Origin: Ohtaekwangia sp036568665 | Lineage (GTDB): Bacteria; Bacteroidota; Bacteroidia; Cytophagales; Cyclobacteriaceae | Reading direction: 5' to 3' | DNA length: 64,000 nt | NCBI RefSeq assembly: GCF_036568665.1 | Contig: NZ_DATCSD010000389.1 | Location: 12,539-76,538, forward strand | Shown: in pieces, positions 1-6,319 of the stretch | Numbering within the stretch: position 1 is the stretch's first letter | How the letters are laid out: each line of letters begins with the position of its first letter | The notes under the pieces: generated by a model | Database searches by the model: none | Seen by the model: the letters and a program-made list of their open reading frames with translations, nothing else | Told to the model about the DNA's origin: nothing | Position numbers and translations under genes: made by a program

Positions 1-972
1 GGTATAGAAGCAACGGTAGAAGAAGTTGAAGCCGTACTCAAGAAGATACAGACCTTCGATCCGCCCGGTATAGCCGCGCGAAATTTACAGGAGTGCTTAT
101 TGCTGCAGCTTGAACGCATGGACAATGGCCATGATATAGATGTAGCGGTTGCCAAGAAAATAATTACCGAGTGCTACGATGAGTTTACCAAGAAGCACTA
201 CCAGAAGATACAGAAGAAACTGGAAACGGAAGACGAAGAGTTTGTTCGTGATGCCGTAGATCTGATCGTGAAGCTGAACCCCAAACCCGGAGGCAGCAGC
301 GCACCATCCATGGTAAAGAACCAGTATATCATTCCTGATTTTATACTTACCAACAATAACGGCAAGCTCGAACTTGCGCTTAACTCGCGCAATGCTCCCG
401 AGTTGCGCATCAGTCGCTCGTATACCGAAATGTTCAAGGCATACGACAAGAGCGATAAGAAAGATAAAAAGCTGAAAGAAGCGGTATCGTTCGTGAAGCA
501 GAAGCTCGATGCTGCAAAATGGTTTATCGATGCCATCAAGCAACGCCAGCAGACCTTGCTGAAAACGATGCGTGCCATTGTAGATTTTCAGTACGACTTT
601 TTCCTGGAAGGTGATGAAACGAAACTGAAGCCGATGATATTGAAAGATATAGCCACCATGATTGGTATGGATATATCTACCGTATCGCGTGTGGCCAGCA
701 GTAAGGCGGTGCAGACCGATTTCGGAATTTACCCGCTCAAGTATTTCTTCTCCGAAGGTATATCTACCGATTCAGGAGAAGAAGTGAGTAGCCGTGAAGT
801 AAAACAGATCATCAAAGATATTATCGAGGCGGAAGACAAGAACAAGCCGCTCTCTGACGATAAGCTCGAAAAGATACTGAATGATAAAGGGTATAATATT
901 GCCCGCAGAACGGTTGCCAAATACAGAGAGCAACTGAATATACCCGTTGCACGGCTTCGTAAAGAACTATAG
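1..972 (+). CDS. rpoN: RNA polymerase sigma-54 factor RpoN, 3' part
   Basis: The gene runs in from the left edge; the reading frame is open from base 1, so the N-terminal activator-interacting region and part of the core-binding domain are missing here. The visible start contains FDPPGIAARNLQECL, the conserved core-binding segment of sigma-54 factors. The C-terminus carries the RpoN box ARRTVAKYRE, which reads the -24 promoter element, preceded by the DNA-binding helix-turn-helix region around IGMDISTVSRV. Sigma-54 directs RNA polymerase to -24/-12 promoters and needs an AAA+ activator to open them. Family assignment is certain; which genes it controls cannot be seen here. The next gene follows after 47 bases on the same strand and may be cotranscribed. 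Confidence 0.97.
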   Translation, partial: GIEATVEEVEAVLKKIQTFDPPGIAARNLQECLLLQLERMDNGHDIDVAVAKKIITECYDEFTKKHYQKIQKKLETEDEEFVRDAVDLIVKLNPKPGGSSAPSMVKNQYIIPDFILTNNNGKLELALNSRNAPELRISRSYTEMFKAYDKSDKKDKKLKEAVSFVKQKLDAAKWFIDAIKQRQQTLLKTMRAIVDFQYDFFLEGDETKLKPMILKDIATMIGMDISTVSRVASSKAVQTDFGIYPLKYFFSEGISTDSGEEVSSREVKQIIKDIIEAEDKNKPLSDDKLEKILNDKGYNIARRTVAKYREQLNIPVARLRKEL

Positions 973-1019
973 CCGATGTTGGGATCATCTTTTCATTCAA
1001 CCCTAAATCCTGTAGCCGC

Positions 1020-1643
1020 GTGAATTTTCTGGCGAAAGTAATCTCCTATGTGTTCCATCCCTTGCTGATGGTAACCTATATGTTCTCTTTGTTTGCCCTG
1101 TACTTTCCGCTTGGGCTTGACCCGCTCAAGATCGATGCCCAGTGGACGTTTATACTGATCATTTTTGGCTTCACGTTTTTGCTGCCTGCTGTTAATATAG
1201 GGTTGCTCAAATTGTTTGGCTCCATCAAAAGCGTTACACTTGTTAACCGCAGAGAGCGCATCATTCCGTTTATTTTTATTGCTATACTATATCTCGTTAT
1301 CACCTACTTGTTCTATTCTAAAACAGGGGTGAGCTTTAACGATAATCTCTTCAAGTTTCTGCTTATTGCCGATGCTCTGGTGGTGATCTCTGCTATTGCT
1401 ACCATGTTCTATAAAGTAAGTATACATAGCCTCGCAGCCTGGGGATTTATAGGCATCATTGTGCCACTGAACGGTCTCTCGGAAAATGGTGCGTTGTTCT
1501 ATCCTTCGCTGGCAGCGATTGTTATCACCGGACTGGTTATGTCATCGCGATTGCAGTTGCAGGTACACTCCGCACGCGAAGTAATGATCGGGGGAATCCT
1601 CGGCCTTGCCACCAGCTTTGCGGGCATGGTGGTTTTGTTTTAA
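1020..1643 (+). CDS. PAP2-superfamily-like integral membrane protein
   Basis: A 207-residue, very hydrophobic protein with about six membrane spans, read from a GTG start directly after the rpoN terminus. The C-terminal stretch SSRLQLQVHSAREVM fits the third PAP2 phosphatase motif (Ser-Arg, five residues, His, three residues, then normally Asp), but with Glu in place of Asp. A basic segment NRRERIIPF lies where the first motif would be, and SIHS where PSGH would be. These motifs are degenerate, so a lipid phosphatase or phosphotransferase activity is only a possibility. It could equally be a non-catalytic relative. Downstream lies a 78-base gap to the enoyl-CoA hydratase gene. Confidence 0.65.
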   Translation: MNFLAKVISYVFHPLLMVTYMFSLFALYFPLGLDPLKIDAQWTFILIIFGFTFLLPAVNIGLLKLFGSIKSVTLVNRRERIIPFIFIAILYLVITYLFYSKTGVSFNDNLFKFLLIADALVVISAIATMFYKVSIHSLAAWGFIGIIVPLNGLSENGALFYPSLAAIVITGLVMSSRLQLQVHSAREVMIGGILGLATSFAGMVVLF

Positions 1644-1721
1644 AGTGCTTATCTTCAGCTTTTCAAAAAAACAAAATTCAATACCTGAAAAGGTATACGT
1701 TATACTTTTTATCCGCAGCTT

Positions 1722-2504
1722 ATGAGCTATACCTGTATCACCTATACAGTGAGTGATGGCGTTGCCACCATAACACTGAATCGCCCAGTAGTATATAATG
1801 CACTCAATGATGAGATCACCTACGAGCTACAGGATGCACTGAAAGCCGTAGCGAAAGATGATGCCGTTCGCGTAGTGGTGTTAACCGGAGCCGGTAAAGC
1901 TTTTTGTTCAGGACAGGATTTGAAAGCCGCTGCCGGCACAGAGAAGCGCTCCTTTATAGACTCGCTGCACAAGCGCTATAATCCGATTATCCGCGCGATG
2001 CGTAATTTACCCAAGCCCATTGTAGGCCGACTCAACGGAGTGGCTGCTGGCGCAGGATGTTCGCTGGCACTGGCGTGCGATATACTTGTAGCTTCGGAAG
2101 AAGCAACGCTTATAGAAGTGTTTGTAAATATAGGGTTGGTGCCCGACTCGGGCTCATCGTATTTTCTTCCGCGCCTGGTAGGCATGGCCAAAGCATTTGA
2201 ACTTTGCAGCATGGGCAGCAAGGTAAAAGCGAGTGAAGCTCTTCAGCTCGGACTGGTAAATAAAGTAGCACCGGCTGACCAACTTGATGCTGCTGTAAAA
2301 ATCTATACTGATTATTTTGCCATGGCACCCACTAAATCTATTGGACTGATAAAAAAGATGCTGCAGAAAGCATCAACGGCATCCCTGGACGAAATGTTGG
2401 AGTATGAAGCCTATTGCCAGGAGATTGCCGGCAATACAGAAGACTATCGCGAAGGTGTAAATGCCTTCCTGGAAAAAAGAAAGCCCTCTTTCAAGGGCAA
2501 ATAA
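1722..2504 (+). CDS. paaG: Enoyl-CoA hydratase/isomerase, PaaG type
   Basis: A 260-residue crotonase-fold protein, the normal length. The oxyanion-hole segments are visible as AFCSGQDL near residue 65 and GVAAGAGCSLALACDILVAS near residue 110. The segment NIGLVPDSGSSYFLPRLVG is characteristic of PaaG, which isomerises ring-1,2-epoxyphenylacetyl-CoA to the oxepin in aerobic phenylacetate breakdown. Other paa genes are not next to it, so the exact substrate is uncertain and a role in general fatty-acid or aromatic acyl-CoA metabolism cannot be excluded. The ATG start sits about 78 bases after the preceding gene and translation ends just before an inverted repeat that separates it from the convergent barrel gene. 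Confidence 0.85.
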   Translation: MSYTCITYTVSDGVATITLNRPVVYNALNDEITYELQDALKAVAKDDAVRVVVLTGAGKAFCSGQDLKAAAGTEKRSFIDSLHKRYNPIIRAMRNLPKPIVGRLNGVAAGAGCSLALACDILVASEEATLIEVFVNIGLVPDSGSSYFLPRLVGMAKAFELCSMGSKVKASEALQLGLVNKVAPADQLDAAVKIYTDYFAMAPTKSIGLIKKMLQKASTASLDEMLEYEAYCQEIAGNTEDYREGVNAFLEKRKPSFKGK

Positions 2505-2519
2505 CTTGAAATTTATTTT

Positions 2520-2590
2520 CTCCCACAGATCTCGCAGCGTTATGCAGATGTATAGATTTTGATTCTGTATATCTGTAAAATCTGTGGGAG
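2520..2590. terminator. Inverted repeat between convergent genes, likely bidirectional terminator
   Basis: Perfect 11-base arms CTCCCACAGAT (2520-2530) and ATCTGTGGGAG (2580-2590) enclose further short CAGAT/ATCTG pairs. It fills the 95-base gap between the convergent genes ending at 2504 and 2600. The CGCAGAT-like words resemble a repeat common between Bacteroidota genes; a second piece occurs near 59420-59445. There is no strong T run, so termination is inferred from position and structure. Confidence 0.55.
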
Positions 2591-2599
2591 CTATTGTAT

Positions 2600-3331
2600 T
2601 TAGAAACTGGCCAGTGATATACCGATCGTCATCGTATTGAAGTCGGTAACTTTGCTGTCTTGCGTAGGACCTTTGCCGGTCTTGAACAGGTTGGTCATGT
2701 TATAATATCCGAACACACTAAAATTACCAACGCCAACTTTAACATAAGCACCGTAGCGGAACTTGGTTAAGTTGAAGTCTTGCTTGTCCTTCAGTTTTTT
2801 TACTTCACCGTTTTCAGAATATTTGATTTTTGTGAAAGAATCAAAAAGATAGCCTACGCGACCACCCACAGATGCTTTGAAACTGCGGGCCGGGTCTTCC
2901 GGATTACTGCGGAAACAAATTTCCACAGGCACTTCAAAGTAGTTGGTGATGAGCTGCGACTTCTTGGTTCCATCACGACCCGCCTGCGCTGGCGATACCA
3001 TCAGCAGCGTGCTACCATTATAGTCGAGAGTATATTTGTTGGTGAATTTATAGCGCTCCAGGCTAAAGCCCACACCTGGCACAAAGCTGAAGTTTGATTT
3101 CAGAATGCGCATTTCATATTGATAGTATACGTTCAAGGTACGCGATCCCCAGAAACCAGTCTTAAAGTTGCTGGGAGCTCCTGAAGCACGATTCACACCC
3201 AGTTCCAGTACAAAAGTACCTGGTATATCGGGTCTGCCAGTTCTTTTGGTAGTGGTAGTAGTTGTTGCTTCCTGTCCGAAGGCAGGGATCATCAAAACTG
3301 ATAAAAATAATAGAGCCGCGAATTTTCTCAT
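2600..3331 (-). CDS. Secreted outer-membrane beta-barrel protein
   Basis: The start is placed at the ATG opening MRKFAALLFLSVLMIPAFGQ, a clean signal peptide ending in Ala-Phe-Gly-Gln; an upstream in-frame ATG would add 20 non-signal residues. The mature part (about 220 residues) begins with a Thr-rich linker and then alternates short amphipathic strands rich in Tyr, Phe and Gly (for example FRYGAYVKVGVGNFSVFGYY) and ends in SLASF with a terminal aromatic residue, as outer-membrane barrels do. It resembles the PorT/OmpA-like small barrels (Pfam OMP_b-brl families) of Bacteroidota. No substrate can be inferred. Its promoter region shares the gap with the tRNA-Arg gene on the other strand. Confidence 0.75.
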   Translation of the reverse strand: MRKFAALLFLSVLMIPAFGQEATTTTTTKRTGRPDIPGTFVLELGVNRASGAPSNFKTGFWGSRTLNVYYQYEMRILKSNFSFVPGVGFSLERYKFTNKYTLDYNGSTLLMVSPAQAGRDGTKKSQLITNYFEVPVEICFRSNPEDPARSFKASVGGRVGYLFDSFTKIKYSENGEVKKLKDKQDFNLTKFRYGAYVKVGVGNFSVFGYYNMTNLFKTGKGPTQDSKVTDFNTMTIGISLASF

Positions 3332-3400
3332 GTTAGCCTGTCTGTCAGTAAAATAAAGGTTCAAAAATAGCTTTTTTGTTGGCAGAGCCAAACGTTGTGT

Positions 3401-3430
3401 TTTGTCAAGTGAATTAATTCTTTACATTTG
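3401..3430 (+). promoter_or_regulatory. Bacteroidota-type promoter for tRNA-Arg
   Basis: TTTG at 3401-3404 and TACATTTG at 3423-3430 are separated by 18 bases. This matches the -33 TTTG / -7 TAnnTTTG consensus of the main sigma factor in this phylum. Transcription should begin about 7 bases downstream, some 10 bases before the tRNA. Confidence 0.8.
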
Positions 3431-3447
3431 CAGTCCCAAATTTAACC

Positions 3448-3521
3448 GCACTCGTAGCTCAATTGAATAGAGCATCTGACTACGGATCAGAAGGTTCGGG
3501 GTTTGAATCCCTGCGAGTGCA
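3448..3521 (+). tRNA. tRNA-Arg (anticodon ACG)
   Basis: A complete cloverleaf can be drawn. The acceptor stem GCACTCG (3448-3454) pairs with CGAGTGC (3514-3520), with A as discriminator. The D stem is GCTC/GAGC, the anticodon stem TCTGA/TCAGA closes the loop CTACGGA with U33 and anticodon ACG, and the T arm is CGGGG-TTTGAAT-CCCTG. ACG (read as ICG after deamination) serves CGN arginine codons. CCA is not encoded. A rho-independent terminator follows at once. Confidence 0.95.
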
Positions 3522-3526
3522 CTTGT

Positions 3527-3560
3527 AAAGCCGAAGAGTAATCTTTGGCTTTTTTATTTT
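3527..3560 (+). terminator. Rho-independent terminator of tRNA-Arg
   Basis: Stem of 11 pairs (3527-3537 with 3542-3552, one G-U) around a 4-base loop GTAA, followed by TTTTATTTT. It starts 5 bases after the tRNA. Confidence 0.85.
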
Positions 3561-3571
3561 ACAGTATTTCA

Positions 3572-3644
3572 ACTCCTATAGCTCAATTTATAGAGCACCC
3601 CGACCGAGTCGGGGAGGTTCGGGGTTTGAATCCCTGCGAGTGCA
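3572..3644 (+). pseudogene. Decayed tRNA-Arg-like copy 1
   Basis: The 3' half is identical to the T arm and 3' acceptor strand of the tRNA-Arg just upstream, and the D arm GCTC...GAGC is kept. The 5' acceptor strand ACTCCTA no longer pairs with CGAGTGC, and the anticodon arm is replaced by a palindrome CCCCGACCGAGTCGGGG with C at position 33. It therefore cannot fold as a normal tRNA. The downstream hairpin is also a copy of the tRNA terminator, so the unit was duplicated together with its terminator. Confidence 0.7.
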
Positions 3645-3650
3645 CTATCG

Positions 3651-3685
3651 AAAGCCGAAGATTAATCTTTGGCTTTTTTATTTTA
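3651..3685 (+). terminator. Duplicated rho-independent terminator
   Basis: AAAGCCGAAGA at 3651-3661 pairs with TCTTTGGCTTT at 3666-3676, followed by TTTATTTTA. It is almost identical to the terminator at 3527-3560. Confidence 0.75.
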
Positions 3686-3695
3686 CACTACTTCA

Positions 3696-3769
3696 ATTCC
3701 TATAGCTCAATTTTATAGAGCACCCCGACCGAGTCGGGGAGGTTCGGGTTTAGAATCCCTGCGAGTGCA
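3696..3769 (+). pseudogene. Decayed tRNA-Arg-like copy 2
   Basis: A near-identical repeat of the copy at 3572-3644, with the same CCCCGACCGAGTCGGGG anticodon-arm substitute, an extra T in the D loop, and two differences in the T loop region (GGGTTTAGAAT instead of GGGTTTGAAT). The 5' and 3' acceptor strands do not pair. Spacing between the two copies is about 124 bases. Confidence 0.7.
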
Positions 3770-3773
3770 CTTT

Positions 3774-3815
3774 AAGGATCAATCCCAAGAAAATTGTGGT
3801 GTTGATCCTTTTATG
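3774..3815 (+). terminator. Hairpin with T run after the tRNA-like copies
   Basis: AAGGATCAA (3774-3782) pairs with TTGATCCTT (3802-3810) around a 19-base loop, followed by TTAT. It closes the tRNA array; the sequence is unrelated to the two earlier terminators. Confidence 0.6.
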
Positions 3816-4282
3816 TACAGATGTTTCAGGTACCTGTAAAAGTTTTATCGTGATCTGTTCATTTTTTCTTTTAATATCAAAACGCAATTCTTTGTTTGGG
3901 CTGCAGGATTTCAAAAACTCATTGTTCAGAATGCCTTAGCCCGATAGACTAACGCTCTGTGTGACGATTCAGTACATGGGCCGCGGAAAAGGTCTTTGCT
4001 AACCTCGCACCTGGCAAAGCCCCAGGGTCGTTGGTTTGTATCTTGTGTGTTATTGATTCATGCCAAAAGTGCACAGCGTAAGAGCAATACAAATCCATCT
4101 ATAGTTTTCATAACACTACAAATTTCATCAGCATCCAGTAGCCAATGCGTTGAACATGCCACATCTTAATGTAGCACCCATGTTGATGTGGGGATGAATG
4201 AATATATGTCCGGGCCTTCGTAACTTTTTTCCAAAGTTACCCTGTGTGTATATAAACATCATTTAATCTTCAAACTTTACCT
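3816..4282. other. Intergenic region without a recognised gene
   Basis: About 470 bases with no convincing reading frame; a 49-codon frame on the minus strand near 4085-3940 has no family signature and is not called. A perfect inverted repeat GTAACTTT (4220-4227) / AAAGTTAC (4233-4240) lies 42 bases before the next start and could be an operator or a leader hairpin. The middle part (3950-4030) is richer in G+C than its flanks and might hide an RNA, but I recognise none. Confidence 0.4.
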
Positions 4283-5101
4283 ATGAAAAAGATCATCCTA
4301 AGCCTTTTCTTATTACTAATGGCCGCTGTTGCCTCAGCGCAGTTTTATGTGCGCGCCAATGTCGGCTATAATATACCTGTGAACAACGATCTCATCGGTC
4401 AGAACTATAGCTACGCAAACGCTGATGCCGGATACGTAGAAAAATTCAAAAGTGTCTACGGAAGTTACGGTGCAGGCACGTCCATCCGTGCAGCCGTAGG
4501 CGGATCATTATCCAACGGAATTTTTGGTTACGATGTAGAGGTTGGTTATCTCTTCGGTAAGCAATATACCTATACCAACAGTTATCAGTATTCTGAAAGC
4601 GAAGGCAGTGTAAAAACAACCAGGTCTGCCAAGTCTTTTCAGATCAGTCCGTCATTTACATTTACCACAGGCGATGGAAAGTTTCAACCATTCGCCCGCG
4701 TTGGCCCCGTACTAGCTGTCAGCTCCATACAGCAGAAACAGAATACAGATAGTGATTACGGAACACAGAAATACTCAGAAGTGCTTCAATACAAATATTC
4801 AGGAGGAATAAGTGTTGGGTTCAAAGGCGCGATTGGCGTGTCATACAGTATAGCACCCAAAATGCAGTTGTATGCCGAGGTTGATTTCGTGAGTTTGTCG
4901 TATTCGCCCAGTAAACGGAAGACAACGAAGTACGATGTTAACGGGCAGGACAGTTTGGGTAACATACCTGACGACCAAAAGGAGATCGACCTGAAAAAGG
5001 AATTTGAAACCGTGAGTGAAGAGGGTGAGCCTCCGATGCGCGAGTCGTATTCCATGGGATCGGCAGGTCTGCAGTTCGGTGTGAAGTTTACACTGAAGTA
5101 G
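4283..5101 (+). CDS. Outer-membrane beta-barrel protein
   Basis: A 272-residue protein opening with a textbook signal peptide MKKIILSLFLLLMAAVASAQ followed at once by FYVRANVGYNIPVNN, the first strand of a small porin-like barrel. Alternating aromatic and polar strands run to the C-terminal GSAGLQFGVKFTLK. Two extended loops are charged and low in complexity (near residues 110-160 and 205-250). The pattern fits the OmpW/OMP_b-brl type of small barrels. It is monocistronic: upstream is a long intergenic region and downstream two hairpins. No ligand can be named. Confidence 0.75.
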   Translation: MKKIILSLFLLLMAAVASAQFYVRANVGYNIPVNNDLIGQNYSYANADAGYVEKFKSVYGSYGAGTSIRAAVGGSLSNGIFGYDVEVGYLFGKQYTYTNSYQYSESEGSVKTTRSAKSFQISPSFTFTTGDGKFQPFARVGPVLAVSSIQQKQNTDSDYGTQKYSEVLQYKYSGGISVGFKGAIGVSYSIAPKMQLYAEVDFVSLSYSPSKRKTTKYDVNGQDSLGNIPDDQKEIDLKKEFETVSEEGEPPMRESYSMGSAGLQFGVKFTLK

Positions 5102-5136
5102 ATCGTGTCGTAAGCTTGCAGTGCAAGAGATATATA

Positions 5137-5168
5137 CCTACATCTTCAAATCTGTCTGAAGATGTAGG
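5137..5168. terminator. 12-bp hairpin between convergent genes
   Basis: CCTACATCTTCA (5137-5148) and TGAAGATGTAGG (5157-5168) form a perfect 12-pair stem with an 8-base loop, 36 bases after the barrel gene stop. There is no T run on either strand; its place between convergent genes suggests a transcription or RNA-stability barrier. Confidence 0.6.
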
Positions 5169-5181
5169 CTATAATAATACG

Positions 5182-5210
5182 ATGACCAGTATGCACTACA
5201 TACTGGTCAT
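5182..5210. repeat. Perfect 12-bp hairpin spanning the stop codon of the minus-strand gene
   Basis: ATGACCAGTATG (5182-5193) and CATACTGGTCAT (5199-5210) pair perfectly around the loop CACTA. The loop holds the stop codon of the gene at 5196-5906, so its last four codons form one arm of the stem. Confidence 0.65.
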
Positions 5211-5906
5211 TGCATTAAACAAAGTCTGAAGAGATTCAGCATTCTGAAAATCAACTTCATTCTGTAACAGATATTGATTAAGCGCTTCCTTCTTATCCGG
5301 ATAAGCTTTCAATAAACTCTTCTTATCCGCTTTAACAAAAGAACCTTTTGCATTTCTGAAATAGTAATGCGTCTTCTTTCTATAGATGATATCAACCTTC
5401 TCTACCATTTTCAAGGCTAGTCCTGAGGCAGTTCCGGCTCCCGTTGTTATCTGGCTGTTATACGAACCGTTAGACGTTGTGCTGGAAGTACCCGAGTTAG
5501 GCTGGCGTCTTCTGTCGGCTACATCAATGCTCTCCATTTTGCCAAACATAACATTGGCATTCTCTGCCATACGCTGCACATAGCCGATATCTGCCTGGTA
5601 ATAGAATACATCATTTCCAATAGCAACATTCTTTATAGTCTCGGTATCGCTTAAGGCAAGCGTATCTTTTCCTTGTATAAAATCTATTTCTCGGGTAAAC
5701 CGGTTAAAGTTCATCATACCACTGCCAACGTGGTTATTTTTAAAATATACTTTCCCCGAAGTAAAAGTTGGGAATAAATAGATGTCAGCATAGGAGAAGG
5801 TGTCTTTCGGGCGAGTTCCTTCTTTCACCACATATTTTTGATCGTCCTGTGCTGTTGCTATACCACTGAAGAGAACAGCGCAAATAAAAAGGATGTAAAG
5901 TTTCAT
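5196..5906 (-). CDS. Secreted protein of unknown function
   Basis: A 236-residue exported protein with the signal peptide MKLYILFICAVLFSGIATAQ. The mature part has segments such as GKVYFKNNHVGSGMMNFNRF and a Ser/Thr/Gly-rich linker near residues 135-160, then a C-terminal half with KKTHYYFRNAKGSFVKADKK. These features resemble uncharacterised periplasmic or surface proteins of Bacteroidota in which a short beta-rich repeat describes a lookup or read-out domain. I do not recognise a family with known activity. It is transcribed away from the ThuA-dehydrogenase gene, with a shared 413-base regulatory region. Confidence 0.7.
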   Translation of the reverse strand: MKLYILFICAVLFSGIATAQDDQKYVVKEGTRPKDTFSYADIYLFPTFTSGKVYFKNNHVGSGMMNFNRFTREIDFIQGKDTLALSDTETIKNVAIGNDVFYYQADIGYVQRMAENANVMFGKMESIDVADRRRQPNSGTSSTTSNGSYNSQITTGAGTASGLALKMVEKVDIIYRKKTHYYFRNAKGSFVKADKKSLLKAYPDKKEALNQYLLQNEVDFQNAESLQTLFNAMTSM

Positions 5907-6204
5907 AACTCAATGTACACGAAAGCCCTTTTCAGGGCAACTACTATTTTGTGTAGGTTGAATTTGTTTACACGGTTGCGCAGGATGGGTTTTAAAAGAC
6001 CTCGTTCAGCTGATATCATTGGTAAAGACTGGTTCGTATGTGTTTTGCCTGCATTTTTATACGAAGTACCATGTTGCGATGACTCTACCTTCTTTTTATC
6101 AGTATATATTATTATAGAGAGTGTGTCCGGATTGAACGAAAGGATGTGACACTACACGTTATTTTCGTGCGGTTAAACGTTTATTCTGCTTTATTGTGTT
6201 TCTG

Positions 6205-6231
6205 ATACGCAATGGAAGTACGTTGGCGTAT
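6205..6231. promoter_or_regulatory. Interrupted inverted repeat ATACGC-N15-GCGTAT
   Basis: ATACGC at 6205-6210 and GCGTAT at 6226-6231 face each other in the divergent intergenic region 5907-6319. With the longer palindrome just downstream it makes this region a likely regulatory one. Apart from these repeats I see no gene in 5907-6319. Confidence 0.35.
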
Positions 6232-6255
6232 TTTGTATTAGTATTTTTAGAAGTA

Positions 6256-6274
6256 ATGTGTATCTTGTACACAT
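6256..6274. promoter_or_regulatory. Perfect interrupted palindrome, candidate operator
   Basis: ATGTGTA (6256-6262) and TACACAT (6268-6274) are perfect 7-base arms around TCTTG, 45 bases before the start of the large ThuA-dehydrogenase gene. TATCTTG inside it resembles a -7 element, so a repressor bound here would block RNA polymerase. The size fits a dimeric helix-turn-helix regulator such as a LacI or GntR protein; none is encoded next to it. Confidence 0.5.
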
Positions 6275-6319
6275 TGATGCACCCCAAACCATCACTACTT
6301 TAAAAAAATACAATCACGC

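Noticed and set aside
3572..3769. Two further functional tRNA genes
   Set aside because: Acceptor strands do not pair and position 33 is C in both copies.
5838..6149. 103-codon plus-strand frame
   Set aside because: Begins within the signal peptide region of the minus-strand gene and has no family signal.
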